A DNA stretch of 64,000 nucleotides from CAVWCQ01 sp963753545 (GCA_963753545.1 CAVWCQ010000011.1:806001-870000), one strand, 5' to 3'. Numbered from the stretch's first letter, positions 25,343 through 34,344 are shown. Translations and numbers: made by a program. Notes: generated by a model not told the origin, from the sequence alone.

Positions 25343-25731
25343 AGCCCCGATCAAATCTTTTTAATCAGGATCAAAAAAGATATAAAGGTTTCTTTACACG
25401 CCTTCACATTGATGTTAACATGTGTCTTGAGGCTGCTGTGAAGAACTATCCCAGTTCTTAACAAAACCCACCCCCTACGGCCTCGCTAGTACTCCATCAT
25501 ACGAAACATTCATATTGGTTATCAGTCTGTTTTTACCTGTCAAGCGGTGAGGGGCTGTTATGAGGAGATGCCACCCCCAGACACGAAGGCCAGAACAAGG
25601 CCAGAGCTTTGTTGAAGTAGCCACCTCACCAGTAACTTGGGATATCGTTGGTGCCGACACAATCGTTTTAGCAAACAGGCTGTTCTTGTTCGCTTGACCG
25701 GTTGAGTAAGCAAGTGGATGGTGGGTGTAAT
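25343..25731. other. Gene-free leader region before the TadE-like gene
   Basis: About 390 bp without a gene. It contains GC-rich segments with potential pairing (AAGGCCAG ... AAGGCCAG direct repeat near 25587 and 25600; GAGGGGCTG; CCACCTCACC) and could be a long untranslated leader of the pilus-like genes. I see no match to a riboswitch class I know. Confidence 0.45.
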
Positions 25732-27216
25732 ATGCGCAGAAGAGATCATTTGAGTGAAGGTCAGGCAATGCTTGAATTCGCTCTCACCTTGCCCATTTTG
25801 ATATTTTTCATCCTCGGAATTATCGATTTCAGTATTGCCCTTTTTTCATATGCCCACGCATCGAATGCCTTGCGTAGTGCGTTGCGCCAGGCGGAAATCA
25901 TCGGCTATACCAGCGAAGGCGAAGAGCCTCCCTTCTTGGACTGCGAGGAAATGCAGACTATCGCCGCAAGTGGCTGGTTTAGCTCTACCCATGATATGAA
26001 AATCACCTATATCAAAGCCAATGATCCCTCGATCACCTACACCTGTGATACGGTCAGCGCCGATGTTCTGGACAATGGTGACATTTTACACCTCAAAATG
26101 GGTGTCAAAGTGAATCTTTTGTTTTTGCCATTTGGCCCCCTCGATCTTCAGTTTGAGGGCGAACGCAGCATCGTGCGCTCGATTGCTGTGACGCCCATTG
26201 AAGAAGGCGACGAGACGGGCGATATCCCGACTGTTCCGGTTCCGCCTGCGCCCATTAACTTTGATGCAAAGGTCGACGACTGCACGACAGGCATTGTCAC
26301 ATTTAGCTGGAACTGGGGGACAACATCCCCTCTGCCAACCCGCGCAGAAATTCGCGATGTTGCCGACAACTCCGTTGTTATAAACTTTAACGGCAATATG
26401 AGTTATACGACCTGCGACGGCACCTGCAACGACACAATTGCTGTTCCAGGCGGCAGCCGGAACTATTACATAGTTGCCTATAACGGAACCGGGGCCAATG
26501 AGAAAGTCAGCGAGCACTCACAAACGGATGCCGTTACATGCAGCGTCAGCGATCCGGAGTTGCCGGCCCCGCCCGCCCCTACCAATCTGGTCGCTACCGC
26601 CAACTGCGCGACAGGCATTGTAACCTTTACCTGGGCCTGGGGATCGATATCTCCCATGCCAACCCGCGCAGAAATTCGCGACGCCAGCACAGGGGCGGTT
26701 CGTGTGAACTATACAGGCATTATGGACCCTCCCTCTTGTACAGGAACCTGTTTTGACGCAATGCCAGTTCCTGGCAGCCGCAGTTACAACATTGTTGCGA
26801 TCAATGGAACCGAACCAAATGAGAAATTCAGCGCGCCATCGTATCCGTTTACGGTGGAATGCACCGCCGAGGCGATCGCTTCAGTCGTCGAGGTGAAACT
26901 GCATGAATTGAAAAACCTGGCCAGTTGTTCCTGGTTTAATAACTATTTTGGAGGTAGAACGGTCACGCTGAAGAACCTCGATACGCTGAGCCAACAATCG
27001 CTCCCAACAGACGCTTTTGGCACTGTGACGTTTTCAGGGCTGCCCCCTGGTAACTATCAATTTTCCCTTCCAGCATCCCTCACAGAGGCACCCAAGACGT
27101 ATTATCTCGTTTCAAAAATGGAAGGTGGAGCATGCCAGTCGCTTGGATCGACTACTTATAACTTCACCCTCTCTCCCAGCCAGTTTCGCAGTTTCACATT
27201 TGGCTATAAAGAATAG
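25732..27216 (+). CDS. TadE-like pseudopilin protein with two fibronectin-III-like repeats
   Basis: The N terminus is TadE-like: short basic leader, then EGQAMLEFALTLPILIFFIL with the conserved glutamate, one membrane helix, and a periplasmic region. Two homologous modules of about 100 residues follow (about 175-280 and 285-385), each with TGIVTF(S/T)W and PTRAEIRDV/AS, four cysteines, and an N-linked-looking NGT. A C-terminal beta domain (about 395-494) resembles a Cna-B/SdrD-like fold (TLKNLDTL, GTVTFSGLPPGNYQF). TadE/F proteins are minor pilins of Flp pili, but no tad ATPase or secretin is near. Start ATG 25732 is preferred to TTG 25702. It lies 8 bp before the TadG-like gene. Confidence 0.8.
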   Translation: MRRRDHLSEGQAMLEFALTLPILIFFILGIIDFSIALFSYAHASNALRSALRQAEIIGYTSEGEEPPFLDCEEMQTIAASGWFSSTHDMKITYIKANDPSITYTCDTVSADVLDNGDILHLKMGVKVNLLFLPFGPLDLQFEGERSIVRSIAVTPIEEGDETGDIPTVPVPPAPINFDAKVDDCTTGIVTFSWNWGTTSPLPTRAEIRDVADNSVVINFNGNMSYTTCDGTCNDTIAVPGGSRNYYIVAYNGTGANEKVSEHSQTDAVTCSVSDPELPAPPAPTNLVATANCATGIVTFTWAWGSISPMPTRAEIRDASTGAVRVNYTGIMDPPSCTGTCFDAMPVPGSRSYNIVAINGTEPNEKFSAPSYPFTVECTAEAIASVVEVKLHELKNLASCSWFNNYFGGRTVTLKNLDTLSQQSLPTDAFGTVTFSGLPPGNYQFSLPASLTEAPKTYYLVSKMEGGACQSLGSTTYNFTLSPSQFRSFTFGYKE

Positions 27217-27224
27217 GGGACGCC

Positions 27225-28613
27225 ATGTTGAAAAAAACCCTTTCTCATCTGAATTCGGGTCAGGCAATTGTCCTGATCGCTCTGACCGCAGTTGGCTTGA
27301 TTGCGGTTATGGGATTATCGATTGATGGAGGGCGGGTGTTGCTCTTGCAGCGCCGTACCCAAAACGCGACTGATGCCGCCGTAATCGCGGCAACCCGCGC
27401 CATGTGCCGAGGTGACGTGAATTATGTCCAGGCCGGACTCAGTGCGGCTGCGGCCAATGGCTTTGACAACAATGGAACGACCAATAAGGTTGTTGTTAGC
27501 GTCCCTCCGTTAAGCCCAAGCGTACCGATTAAGGACGAGTGCAAAGGTTGTTATCTGGAAGTCGTTATCAAGGGACAAATTCCTGGTACGTTCATCGCCA
27601 TGTTCTATCATGCACCTTTGATAGCTTCGACAAAGGCGATTGGCGTGTGCAGACCCAACATGGCCGGAAACGACCCAACAGATATTGGCTTGCGGGCGAT
27701 GTGGGGTATTTCCGACACCTGCCAGAATACGGTGGATTTCACGGGTTCCGCCGCTTATATTTCTGGTGGCATTCATACCAATAACGACCTTCACTATGGC
27801 GCAACGGGTGGCGGCGGAACGGTAATCGGTCCGGTGAGTTACGCGTCTGGCGATTGGCAGGAACCACCAGGCTCAAAAGTAGTGTTTTTGACTGGCGAAT
27901 ATGAACCTCCCGCCCCTCCCGATGAAACGGCTGGTGGCGCTTGCGAAACAAGCTGTTTTAAACCCCCGGCCTCGGACCCGAATACCACGACTGACTGTGA
28001 AGCCGGGTCATTCCCGGAACAGAATCCATTCCGGGTCTGCGATAAAAAGAAAGATCCAATGGCTCTAAATATTAACGACTACGCGCCTGGTGGGGCCAAA
28101 GCGCTACAGGCAGGTTCCAGTTATCACGCTTATACGCCTGCAACCTGCACAAACACAGGTTTCAGAGAGTGGATGGATAGTAATGGCTTCATCGTGAACA
28201 ATGTTGTGCAAAATGGCCTCTATTACAGCGCGTGCGGCATTGAACTTTCCGGAACACAAAAAGGCAAGGCACTGTCAGGCACGGCTACCTTTGTCTCCGC
28301 GCAGGACATCAAAGTCAGTGGGGGCGTTGATCTGACATGGTACATGGACGAATTGATGTTTTTTGCCAATGGCGGTGCCCCTGGTGCTTGTAACTACAAT
28401 GCTGTTCAGGTGTCTGGCAGCAGCAACATTTGGACGGGCAATATCTACTCACCCTATGGGCAGGTCGTTTTCTCCGGTTCGTCCAATAATAATATCGCTC
28501 AGGGATGCATTGTCGCCTTTTCGATCAACTTTAGTGGGTCAGATAATCGCGTCATCTGCAATCCAACGGACCCCGAATTTATTCCTTCTCCGGCAATATC
28601 GCTCAGCGAGTAA
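27225..28613 (+). CDS. TadG-like (Tad_N/Flp-assembly) secreted protein
   Basis: The 462-residue product starts with the TadG-type pattern: GQAIVLIALTAVGLIAVMGLSIDGGRV, where the hydrophobic helix is followed by an aspartate and by LLQRRTQNATDAAVIAATRA. The rest is extracellular, cysteine-rich (many paired Cys such as CKGC, CETSCF), and rich in Ser/Gly/Asn beta-type sequence toward the C terminus (VSGSSNIWTG, FSGSSNNNI), similar to beta-helix proteins. No von Willebrand domain is apparent. It pairs with the TadE-like gene 8 bp upstream, ATG preceded by GGGGACGCC. A terminator follows. Confidence 0.78.
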   Translation: MLKKTLSHLNSGQAIVLIALTAVGLIAVMGLSIDGGRVLLLQRRTQNATDAAVIAATRAMCRGDVNYVQAGLSAAAANGFDNNGTTNKVVVSVPPLSPSVPIKDECKGCYLEVVIKGQIPGTFIAMFYHAPLIASTKAIGVCRPNMAGNDPTDIGLRAMWGISDTCQNTVDFTGSAAYISGGIHTNNDLHYGATGGGGTVIGPVSYASGDWQEPPGSKVVFLTGEYEPPAPPDETAGGACETSCFKPPASDPNTTTDCEAGSFPEQNPFRVCDKKKDPMALNINDYAPGGAKALQAGSSYHAYTPATCTNTGFREWMDSNGFIVNNVVQNGLYYSACGIELSGTQKGKALSGTATFVSAQDIKVSGGVDLTWYMDELMFFANGGAPGACNYNAVQVSGSSNIWTGNIYSPYGQVVFSGSSNNNIAQGCIVAFSINFSGSDNRVICNPTDPEFIPSPAISLSE

Positions 28614-28629
28614 TCCTCTCAATCGTTGC

Positions 28630-28660
28630 AGGGCGTACCCTTATGAGTACGCCCTTTCTG
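28630..28660 (+). terminator. Terminator after the TadE/TadG pair
   Basis: AGGGCGTAC (28630-28638) pairs perfectly with GTACGCCCT (28647-28655), followed by TTCTG. The stem is strong; the T-tract is short. Confidence 0.72.
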
Positions 28661-28732
28661 CTAAAAGTCTGAGTGCCTATAACAAACGAGAGAACCGGAT
28701 GGGGGTATTGGAATAGATTATGACCCTCCATT

Positions 28733-29644
28733 CTATGCGATTCGCCCGAATGCTTTTAACAGGCGCAGATTGTTGAGCGTGAGCACACCTGTCCACTCCT
28801 GTTGGGCTTGCGGCCAGATTTCTGCCCACTGATCGCCCCATGTCCAGTTCGGTCCCCAGGTTCCATCTTGATCCTGAAGCTCGATAATAAAGTCGAGGTT
28901 TTGTTCAATTTCCTCCTGGAATAGCGACGCAAAAGGAGACTCCGGCGAGTTGATCACAGCAAGAGGTGGCAGGCTGTAATTTCTCCACTGCTCCGGCCTG
29001 CGCTCAACGGTGTTTTCCACGATTTGCTGTAGCTGCTCCAATACGGCGACTCTGACAGCGGCAGGCAAATTCCGCGCTTCCCAAAAACGGATATAACACA
29101 GAAGATCGTGCATTTCCATATGAGGGGGCTGGCTGAACAGGTAAGTGGCGACAGCCTTCGTGACTTTTTCACACATCTCCTTCGAGAAATATTCGGGATA
29201 GTCGTTGATGTATCCCACAATCTCGGCGCGGGGATTGCTTTTGCTCTTTTCGAGATCGCCGCCATGCACCCACCAGGGCGCGTGCGCTGCCTCATCGATA
29301 TTGGGTGGAATAATCGGCCAGTTCACCTGCTGATCGTCATATTGATCCAGCAGATAGCGGCAGGCCCGTTGGATAACAGGATGATCGGCGGGGGCGTTTA
29401 TCTCACGGAAACGCTGGAATGCAATCGTGGTTGCTATCACGGAGGAATCATCAAGACGAATATCGCATTCCAGCCCATGCCCAAAACCACCATCGCCATT
29501 CTGAAAAACTGACAGCGCATCTAGCACGAGTGATGCCGGAGCATTGGCGAAATGAGTGGCATAAAGCGCCTTTTCCAGGGGACGGGCCTGATCGTTGAGA
29601 AAGGTTACTGCTTTATCATAAGCGGATTTGGTCAGAGTTCTCAT
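28733..29644 (-). CDS. Alpha/alpha-toroid (prenyltransferase/squalene-cyclase repeat) protein
   Basis: The 303-residue product has QW-type repeats: LSVFQNGDGGFGHGLECD near residues 43-60 and IELQDQDGTWGPNW near 265-278, plus helical segments between. These are the hallmark of the terpenoid-cyclase/protein-prenyltransferase alpha-toroid fold. The catalytic DxDD motif of squalene-hopene cyclase is absent, so enzymatic cyclase activity is unlikely. It may bind a hydrophobic ligand. It is a single gene on the minus strand, with GAGGAGCAG before the ATG. Confidence 0.75.
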   Translation of the reverse strand: MRTLTKSAYDKAVTFLNDQARPLEKALYATHFANAPASLVLDALSVFQNGDGGFGHGLECDIRLDDSSVIATTIAFQRFREINAPADHPVIQRACRYLLDQYDDQQVNWPIIPPNIDEAAHAPWWVHGGDLEKSKSNPRAEIVGYINDYPEYFSKEMCEKVTKAVATYLFSQPPHMEMHDLLCYIRFWEARNLPAAVRVAVLEQLQQIVENTVERRPEQWRNYSLPPLAVINSPESPFASLFQEEIEQNLDFIIELQDQDGTWGPNWTWGDQWAEIWPQAQQEWTGVLTLNNLRLLKAFGRIA

Positions 29645-29784
29645 AAACTGCTCCTCGCTGGTGGTAGAACATATGTTTTCATTGTAAGCGATCTATGCCC
29701 CATATGCAATCATCAGCGTTGAAACAAAAAACTCCTGGCACAAGGTCAGGAGACAATAATCACTCAGGCAAAAATAGATGGGAG

Positions 29785-30474
29785 TTAGAGGTTGTACGTT
29801 CCGCCGGGATCGAGCACGACAGGTTTGCAGTCTGTCTCGTTCTGGACGCGCTGCGCCCATCCCGACACATCCTGCACAATGACGTCAAAGGTGTTGTAAT
29901 GCATAGGGATCACGGCTCTGGGGTGCAGCAGTTCGATAGCCTTCATCGCGCCCGCTGGGTCCATGGTGTAATAGTCGCCAATAGGCAGCATTGCCAGATC
30001 AATGCCTCGATCACCAATCAACTGCATATCCATAAAGGGGGCTGTATCCCCGGCATGATAGAGCGTTGTGCCCTCATTGGCGGTAATCAATATCCCGTTG
30101 GGTTGGCCGCCATACGTTCCATCTGGCAGAACCGAGCTGTGCAGAGCGTGTGTCAGTTCAATTCGTCCAAAGGGAAGCTGCACGCCGCCGCCCGTATTCA
30201 GGCCTTGGAGGTTTTCGAGACCGCGCTGCTTTTCCAGCCACTGTGCAATCTCAACGTTGCTGATGACCATCGCCCCAGTTCGCTTTGCAATAGCAGCCGT
30301 ATCCCCGATGTGATCGCCATGACCGTGCGTAACCGCGATGAAGTCTGCTGGAATGGTATCGGCTTGCACAGGAGCCAGGGGATTGCGTGACAAAAACGGG
30401 TCGATCAAGAGGTGATATCCGTCAATAACAAGATGAAAGGCGGAGTGTCCTAACCAGGTAACTTAAATCGCCAT
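29785..30474 (-). CDS. Metal-dependent hydrolase of the UPF0173 metallo-beta-lactamase family, stop at codon 4
   Basis: The zinc-binding motif is THGHGDHIGD; further ligands are in YHAGDTAPFMD and the C-terminal HYNTFD. The family normally begins MKLTWLGHSAF. Here AAGGAG precedes an ATG at 30474 and the codons read Met-Ala-Ile-stop-Val-Thr-Trp-Leu-Gly-His, with TAA where AAA (Lys) is expected. The frame is then open to the end. Only a TTG at 30408 could start a shorter 207-residue protein, which would lack the first strand and WLGHS motif. Full length would be 229 residues. Either a nonsense mutation or a base error. It diverges from lexA. Confidence 0.8.
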
Positions 30475-30681
30475 CAACCGACTCCTTCGACCAGTTTAGC
30501 CCCAAATTTCCCCGAAGTATACGCCCTCGCTCGTGTTCTGCCAATTTCAGAATGCAGGGTTCAGTAAGTCTGGAAGTAAGCATAGGGCTGATGTGAAACA
30601 AGAATTCGCCTTCAGCCTGTCGAATTAATGTTTTAATACACATCTTTTTAAACTCTTTTACAACCAATTCTCGCGTTTTGC

Positions 30682-30711
30682 TTGACACAGAACATCGGTT
30701 CGCTTTATAAT
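30682..30711 (+). promoter_or_regulatory. lexA promoter with overlapping LexA box
   Basis: TTGACA (30682-30687) and TATAAT (30706-30711) are 18 bp apart. Between them lies GAACATCGGTTC at 30690-30701, a perfect GAAC-N4-GTTC LexA box of the Gram-positive type. LexA bound there would block RNA polymerase, so lexA is autoregulated. A weaker half-match, GAACTATTGTGC, follows at 30727-30738. Confidence 0.88.
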
Positions 30712-30757
30712 TTTTTTGAAAATCCGAACTATTGTGCGATTGCACGGAGCGAACAAA

Positions 30758-31438
30758 ATGGATAGAAATAATCTTTCTGCCCGGCAGAAAAAAATTCTGA
30801 GCTTCATAGAGACGTTCATCAGCAAGCACGGTTATCCTCCCACCATCCGCGAAATTGGCGAGGCCGTAGATATCGCCTCTACATCGGTTGTCAATTACAA
30901 CCTGAATAAACTGGTTGAGCGCGGCTTGCTGGAACGTTCGCCGGAAGTGTCGCGCGGGCTGCGTCTGGTCGGCAACAATGTCACCGAAATGCCTGTGACC
31001 TTCGCAACCGATCACTCCCATCTGATGCAGGTGCCGTTGGTGGGTAAGATTGCGGCCAGCAATCCCGTTCCGCTGCCCGGTGAAGACTTCGGCTACTACT
31101 ATGATGCGGACGATATGATCGAAGTGCCCCAGGATATGATCGGCGGCCTGCACCAGGAAGAACTGTTCGCCCTGCGTGTCACCGGGGAATCGATGATTGA
31201 CGCGATGGTTGCCGACGGCGATATTGTTATCCTCAAGCGCCAGAATATTGCCAAGAATGGTGATATGGTTGCTGTATACCTCTCCGAGCGCGGCGAAACC
31301 ACGCTGAAGAAATATTACCTGGAAGGCAAGCAGGTTCGTTTGCAGCCCGCTAACCCGATGATGGGTCCGATCTACGTGGACGCCGATCAGGTCAGTGTGC
31401 AGGGCCGCGTGCTGGCTGTCTTGCGTACGCTGCATTAA
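30758..31438 (+). CDS. lexA: SOS repressor LexA
   Basis: LexA represses DNA-damage genes and self-cleaves with RecA. The winged-helix domain covers residues 1-70 (RQKKILSFIETFISKHGYPPTIREIGEA, recognition helix in STSVVNYNLNKL). The catalytic domain has S145 in RVTGESMIDAM and K184 in ETTLKKYY. The scissile site reads VGKIAASNPV, so the usual Ala-Gly bond is Ala100-Ser101. Length is 226 residues from ATG 30758. It has its own LexA-controlled promoter and no SOS partner genes nearby. The Ala-Ser bond might alter cleavage rate. Confidence 0.95.
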   Translation: MDRNNLSARQKKILSFIETFISKHGYPPTIREIGEAVDIASTSVVNYNLNKLVERGLLERSPEVSRGLRLVGNNVTEMPVTFATDHSHLMQVPLVGKIAASNPVPLPGEDFGYYYDADDMIEVPQDMIGGLHQEELFALRVTGESMIDAMVADGDIVILKRQNIAKNGDMVAVYLSERGETTLKKYYLEGKQVRLQPANPMMGPIYVDADQVSVQGRVLAVLRTLH

Positions 31439-31572
31439 TTGTCGGTGTTCAATCCCACCGTCTGGGTGGGAGACAATCCTATAACAGGCTTTTTGTTGCC
31501 GCGCCTTCGCTCCGTGCTGGCAACTATGCTACATTCTGATTCGGGCTTTCAAACGAGAGGAGAATGTAGTTT

Positions 31573-32037
31573 ATGCCTGTTATAGGTGAAAAAGCTCCCG
31601 ATTTCGAACTGCTTAATCAGGATGGCAAGCGGGTCAAACTAAGTGACTTTCGCGGCAAAAAAGTCGTTCTCTTTGCTTTTCCGAAAGCATTCACCAGCGG
31701 CTGTACTACCCAGGCCTGCGGTCTGCGTGACACCTTTCCCCAGATTCAGAGCGCCAATGCCATCGTTTTAGGTCTCAGTCCCGATCCGCCAGACGATCTG
31801 CTGAAATGGAAACAGGCCGAAAACCTGCCCTACGATTTGCTGTCTGATCCGGATCACAAGGTGTTGGAAGAATGGGGCGCGTGGGGCGAGAAAACGAATT
31901 ACGGCAAAACCTATATGGGCGTCATTCGCTCCCACTGGATCATTGACGAGAACGGGAACGTGGCCGACGCCCAGGTGAAGGTCAGCCCGACCGACAGTAT
32001 CGAACGGGCGAATAAGTTTCTGGCGGGCGAACGTTAA
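31573..32037 (+). CDS. Peroxiredoxin of the Bcp/PrxQ type
   Basis: A thiol peroxidase of 154 residues with the thioredoxin fold: LSDFRGKKVVLFAFPKAFTSGCTTQACGLRD. The peroxidatic Cys (C47) and the resolving Cys five residues later (C52) form the CX4C pattern of PrxQ. The active-site Thr is in KAFTSGC, with Pro replaced by Lys-Ala relative to the common PxxFTPGC. It reduces hydroperoxides with thioredoxin as donor. GAGAGGAG precedes the ATG by about 8 bp. Single gene facing the rhomboid gene. Confidence 0.9.
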   Translation: MPVIGEKAPDFELLNQDGKRVKLSDFRGKKVVLFAFPKAFTSGCTTQACGLRDTFPQIQSANAIVLGLSPDPPDDLLKWKQAENLPYDLLSDPDHKVLEEWGAWGEKTNYGKTYMGVIRSHWIIDENGNVADAQVKVSPTDSIERANKFLAGER

Positions 32038-32068
32038 ACCTAACCTCTGGTTAGGCCCTGACCGCAGG

Positions 32069-32860
32069 TTAGGCCGATACCGCATACATAAGCGCGATCA
32101 CCAGCCCGACGGCATACAGCACCGACGGTATCGCCCACCGCTGTACAGGGTTGTTGTCGACCACTGTCAGCCCGCTTTCGGAGTTGGGATCGCGCTGCAC
32201 CTTGTAATGCGGCCCGATGAACCAGGCCAGGACCACTCCGCCGATCAAGCCGCCGATGTGTCCCGCGATGTCGATGCGAAAACTGCTTGAAGTCTGCGAT
32301 ATGATCCCCAGAGCCAGGTTGATCACCATCAGGATCAGCAGTTGGTTGAGATGCCGCCGTCCCATCTCACCATGCAGATCGCGGTGCTGGTAAAAATAGA
32401 CGATTTCCGCCCCGAAGATAGCGAAGATCGCGCCGGACGCGCCGAGGGAAGGCGCGCTGACGAAGATAAAGCTGGCTAACGAGCCAGACAGTCCCCCAAG
32501 CAGATAGATGATCGCAAAGCGTACATGCCCAAACAGCGCCTCGACATCCCGCCCGATCACATAGAGCGCATAGCCGTTGAAGACGATGTGCATCAGATTG
32601 AGGTGCAAAAACATCGAGGTGAACAGGCGGTAATATTCTCCCTCCCGGATACGCTCGTTGATCTTCGCCCAGTCATTAAAGAATACATTTTGCTGTTGAG
32701 GCGGTAGCGAGAATGTGTAGAAAAATATCAGCACAATGATCGCCAGAATCGTATAGGTTACCTGCGCCCCGGCGACAGGCATGCGAACCGCGATGCGCCG
32801 TTCTGGTTGGGGTTGCGGCGGCTGAATTTCGGATGGAGGAGGAGGCGTATAGGGCAACAT
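32069..32860 (-). CDS. Rhomboid family intramembrane serine protease
   Basis: The 263-residue product cleaves membrane proteins within the bilayer. The catalytic dyad is S142 in SLGASGAIFAIFG and H201 in DIAGHIGGLIGG, with the H91-x3-N95 motif in LMHIVFNGYAL. About six to seven membrane helices run from residue 34 to 213. A Pro-rich cytoplasmic head lies at 1-20. The substrate is unknown. It is convergent with the peroxiredoxin gene; a short hairpin (CCTAACC-TCT-GGTTAGG at 32039-32055) lies between them. Confidence 0.9.
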   Translation of the reverse strand: MLPYTPPPPSEIQPPQPQPERRIAVRMPVAGAQVTYTILAIIVLIFFYTFSLPPQQQNVFFNDWAKINERIREGEYYRLFTSMFLHLNLMHIVFNGYALYVIGRDVEALFGHVRFAIIYLLGGLSGSLASFIFVSAPSLGASGAIFAIFGAEIVYFYQHRDLHGEMGRRHLNQLLILMVINLALGIISQTSSSFRIDIAGHIGGLIGGVVLAWFIGPHYKVQRDPNSESGLTVVDNNPVQRWAIPSVLYAVGLVIALMYAVSA

Positions 32861-32948
32861 GGTTGGTTTTCTCGTTGTTTAAGAGTACTACGCTTATTCT
32901 AGCGCAAACGGTTCGCCGCACTCTACAAGAAACGCGTTATTATTCCTC

Positions 32949-32977
32949 TTGACAGTGACCGCCAGCCGTGCTAATCT
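32949..32977 (+). promoter_or_regulatory. Promoter upstream of the FmdB gene
   Basis: TTGACA (32949-32954) and TAATCT (32972-32977) are 17 bp apart. The transcript would carry the palindromic repeat element (33011-33053) as its 5' leader. Confidence 0.6.
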
Positions 32978-33010
32978 GGCAGCATCAAAATAATCGTATA
33001 TCGGAATGAC

Positions 33011-33053
33011 TTTGGGGTATTAGGGGGATCTCCCCCCGTAACATCAAATAAGG
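33011..33053 (+). repeat. Palindromic insertion element, copy B
   Basis: TTTGGGGTATTAGGGGG then ATCTCCCCCC and GTAACATCAAATAAGG match copies A and C in order. The palindrome arms are GGGGGA (33023-33028) and TCCCCC (33031-33036). The last bases AAGG serve as the Shine-Dalgarno of the FmdB gene. Confidence 0.75.
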
Positions 33054-33062
33054 AAAATGGGC

Positions 33063-33488
33063 ATGCCTGCTTATGACTATCGCTGTAATGCCTGCCAGCG
33101 CAGAGTAACACTGACCTATAAAACGTATGCGGACTATGACGAAGCAACACCCGTCTGCACCTATTGTGGGAGCAGCAATCTGGCGCGCCTGATCTCGCGG
33201 GTGGCGATCAAAAAATCGCCAATCTCGCGTTTTATGTCCGGCGGCATCTCCAGCGACGACGACGCGCTGAGCGAACTGGACAGCGCCGATCCCGCGACGA
33301 TGGGCCGCGTGCTGCGTGAAATGAGCGCCGAAGTGGGTGAGGACGTAGGCGACGACTTTAACGAGGTCGTTGAGCGGTTGGAACGCGGCGAAAGCCCGGA
33401 AGACATCGAATCCAGCCTTCCGCCCATGTCGGATGATGCTGCGCCGCCATCCGGGCCTCCCGCCCTACCGTCGCTTGGTGATGAGTAG
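33063..33488 (+). CDS. FmdB-family zinc-ribbon regulatory protein
   Basis: The family N terminus is seen: MPAYDYRCNACQ ... PVCTYCGS, with two CxxC pairs forming a zinc ribbon (about residues 8-42). The C-terminal two thirds are acidic and Pro-rich and vary among homologues. FmdB-type proteins are small putative regulators; their target is generally unknown. ATG 33063 is preferred over ATG 33057 because AAGG at 33050-33053 is then 9 bp away and the protein starts like its homologues. The ribosome binding site is donated by the repeat element. Confidence 0.82.
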   Translation: MPAYDYRCNACQRRVTLTYKTYADYDEATPVCTYCGSSNLARLISRVAIKKSPISRFMSGGISSDDDALSELDSADPATMGRVLREMSAEVGEDVGDDFNEVVERLERGESPEDIESSLPPMSDDAAPPSGPPALPSLGDE

Positions 33489-33520
33489 GGGCGAACTAAA
33501 CAGAGATCGCCCCTCAAGCT

Positions 33521-34228
33521 CTAACTGCCATGTGCTGAAAGCCACGACACGATCAGCGGAATCAATGTATCGCCGTTCGTGTCAAAAAGCAGCATGCCGT
33601 GTGCATTACCCTCGTAGGTTTGCACCGTCAGACTATCGCCCGCTGTGCTCTGCATGCGAGGAATGCCCTGCTTAGGCCAGCTATCATCTTTGGCATAAAT
33701 AGCCAGGACTGGGCGGCCTGTTTTCAGCGCGTTTTCGACACCGATTCCATAGTAGGCCCATCCTGGCGACAGGGCGACAGCAGTTCGGCAGGCGGGATCA
33801 TTCGCGCAGCCGACAATCGCCAGAGTCGAACCCATGCTGGATCCGACAATCGAGATCGCGTCGCCGCGCACCCCAGCCCCGGATCGCAGCCAGTTTAGCC
33901 ATGTTTGTACATCGACCACCGCCTGATTCCAGTTAATCGCTCCGCCGGTGCTGCCATAGCCGCGCAGATCGACAGCTAGCGCGTTAAAGCCTGCGCCCGT
34001 CAGTGTGCCGATCAGCACGTTCCAACTGGCACGCGTGGTATAGAGTTCATGCAGCAGCAGAACTGTGGGATGTTGGGCATCGACCAGATAAAAGTCGCCC
34101 GCGAGAGCCAGCCCGTCCGTTGCCGGAATCGCGACTGTCTGAGGAAAAGTTCCGCCATCTTGTGCTTCACCGGAGGTCGCTACCGATACGACCATCACGA
34201 CCAGTACTATCACGCTCCGTAGAATCAT
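33521..34228 (-). CDS. Secreted alpha/beta hydrolase
   Basis: The 235-residue product has a signal peptide (residues 1-23, ending near GEAQ). The alpha/beta-hydrolase core includes TVLLLHEL (oxyanion strand), the nucleophile elbow SIVGSSMGST, a candidate aspartate in IYAKDDSW and the histidine in NAHGMLLF, completing a Ser-Asp-His triad. It resembles dienelactone hydrolase-like esterases. The substrate is unknown. It is a single minus-strand gene, convergent with the FmdB gene. Confidence 0.82.
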   Translation of the reverse strand: MILRSVIVLVVMVVSVATSGEAQDGGTFPQTVAIPATDGLALAGDFYLVDAQHPTVLLLHELYTTRASWNVLIGTLTGAGFNALAVDLRGYGSTGGAINWNQAVVDVQTWLNWLRSGAGVRGDAISIVGSSMGSTLAIVGCANDPACRTAVALSPGWAYYGIGVENALKTGRPVLAIYAKDDSWPKQGIPRMQSTAGDSLTVQTYEGNAHGMLLFDTNGDTLIPLIVSWLSAHGS

Positions 34229-34344
34229 TCTATCTCACATTCAGATTTTCAGGCTCAGGACGCAGCGCAGTGGATGGCAGTTATGTAGACTCTAACAGAG
34301 AGCATTTTGAGTGAAAGAAAATTAGGACGAATGGCCCAGGCCAG

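Noticed and set aside
25440..25731. Possible riboswitch before the TadE-like gene
   Set aside because: No match to the conserved core of any class I know, such as c-di-GMP-I; only unspecific pairing is visible.
30422..31435. 337-codon minus-strand ORF
   Set aside because: It is antisense to lexA and has no ribosome binding site or family resemblance; lexA has full motif support.
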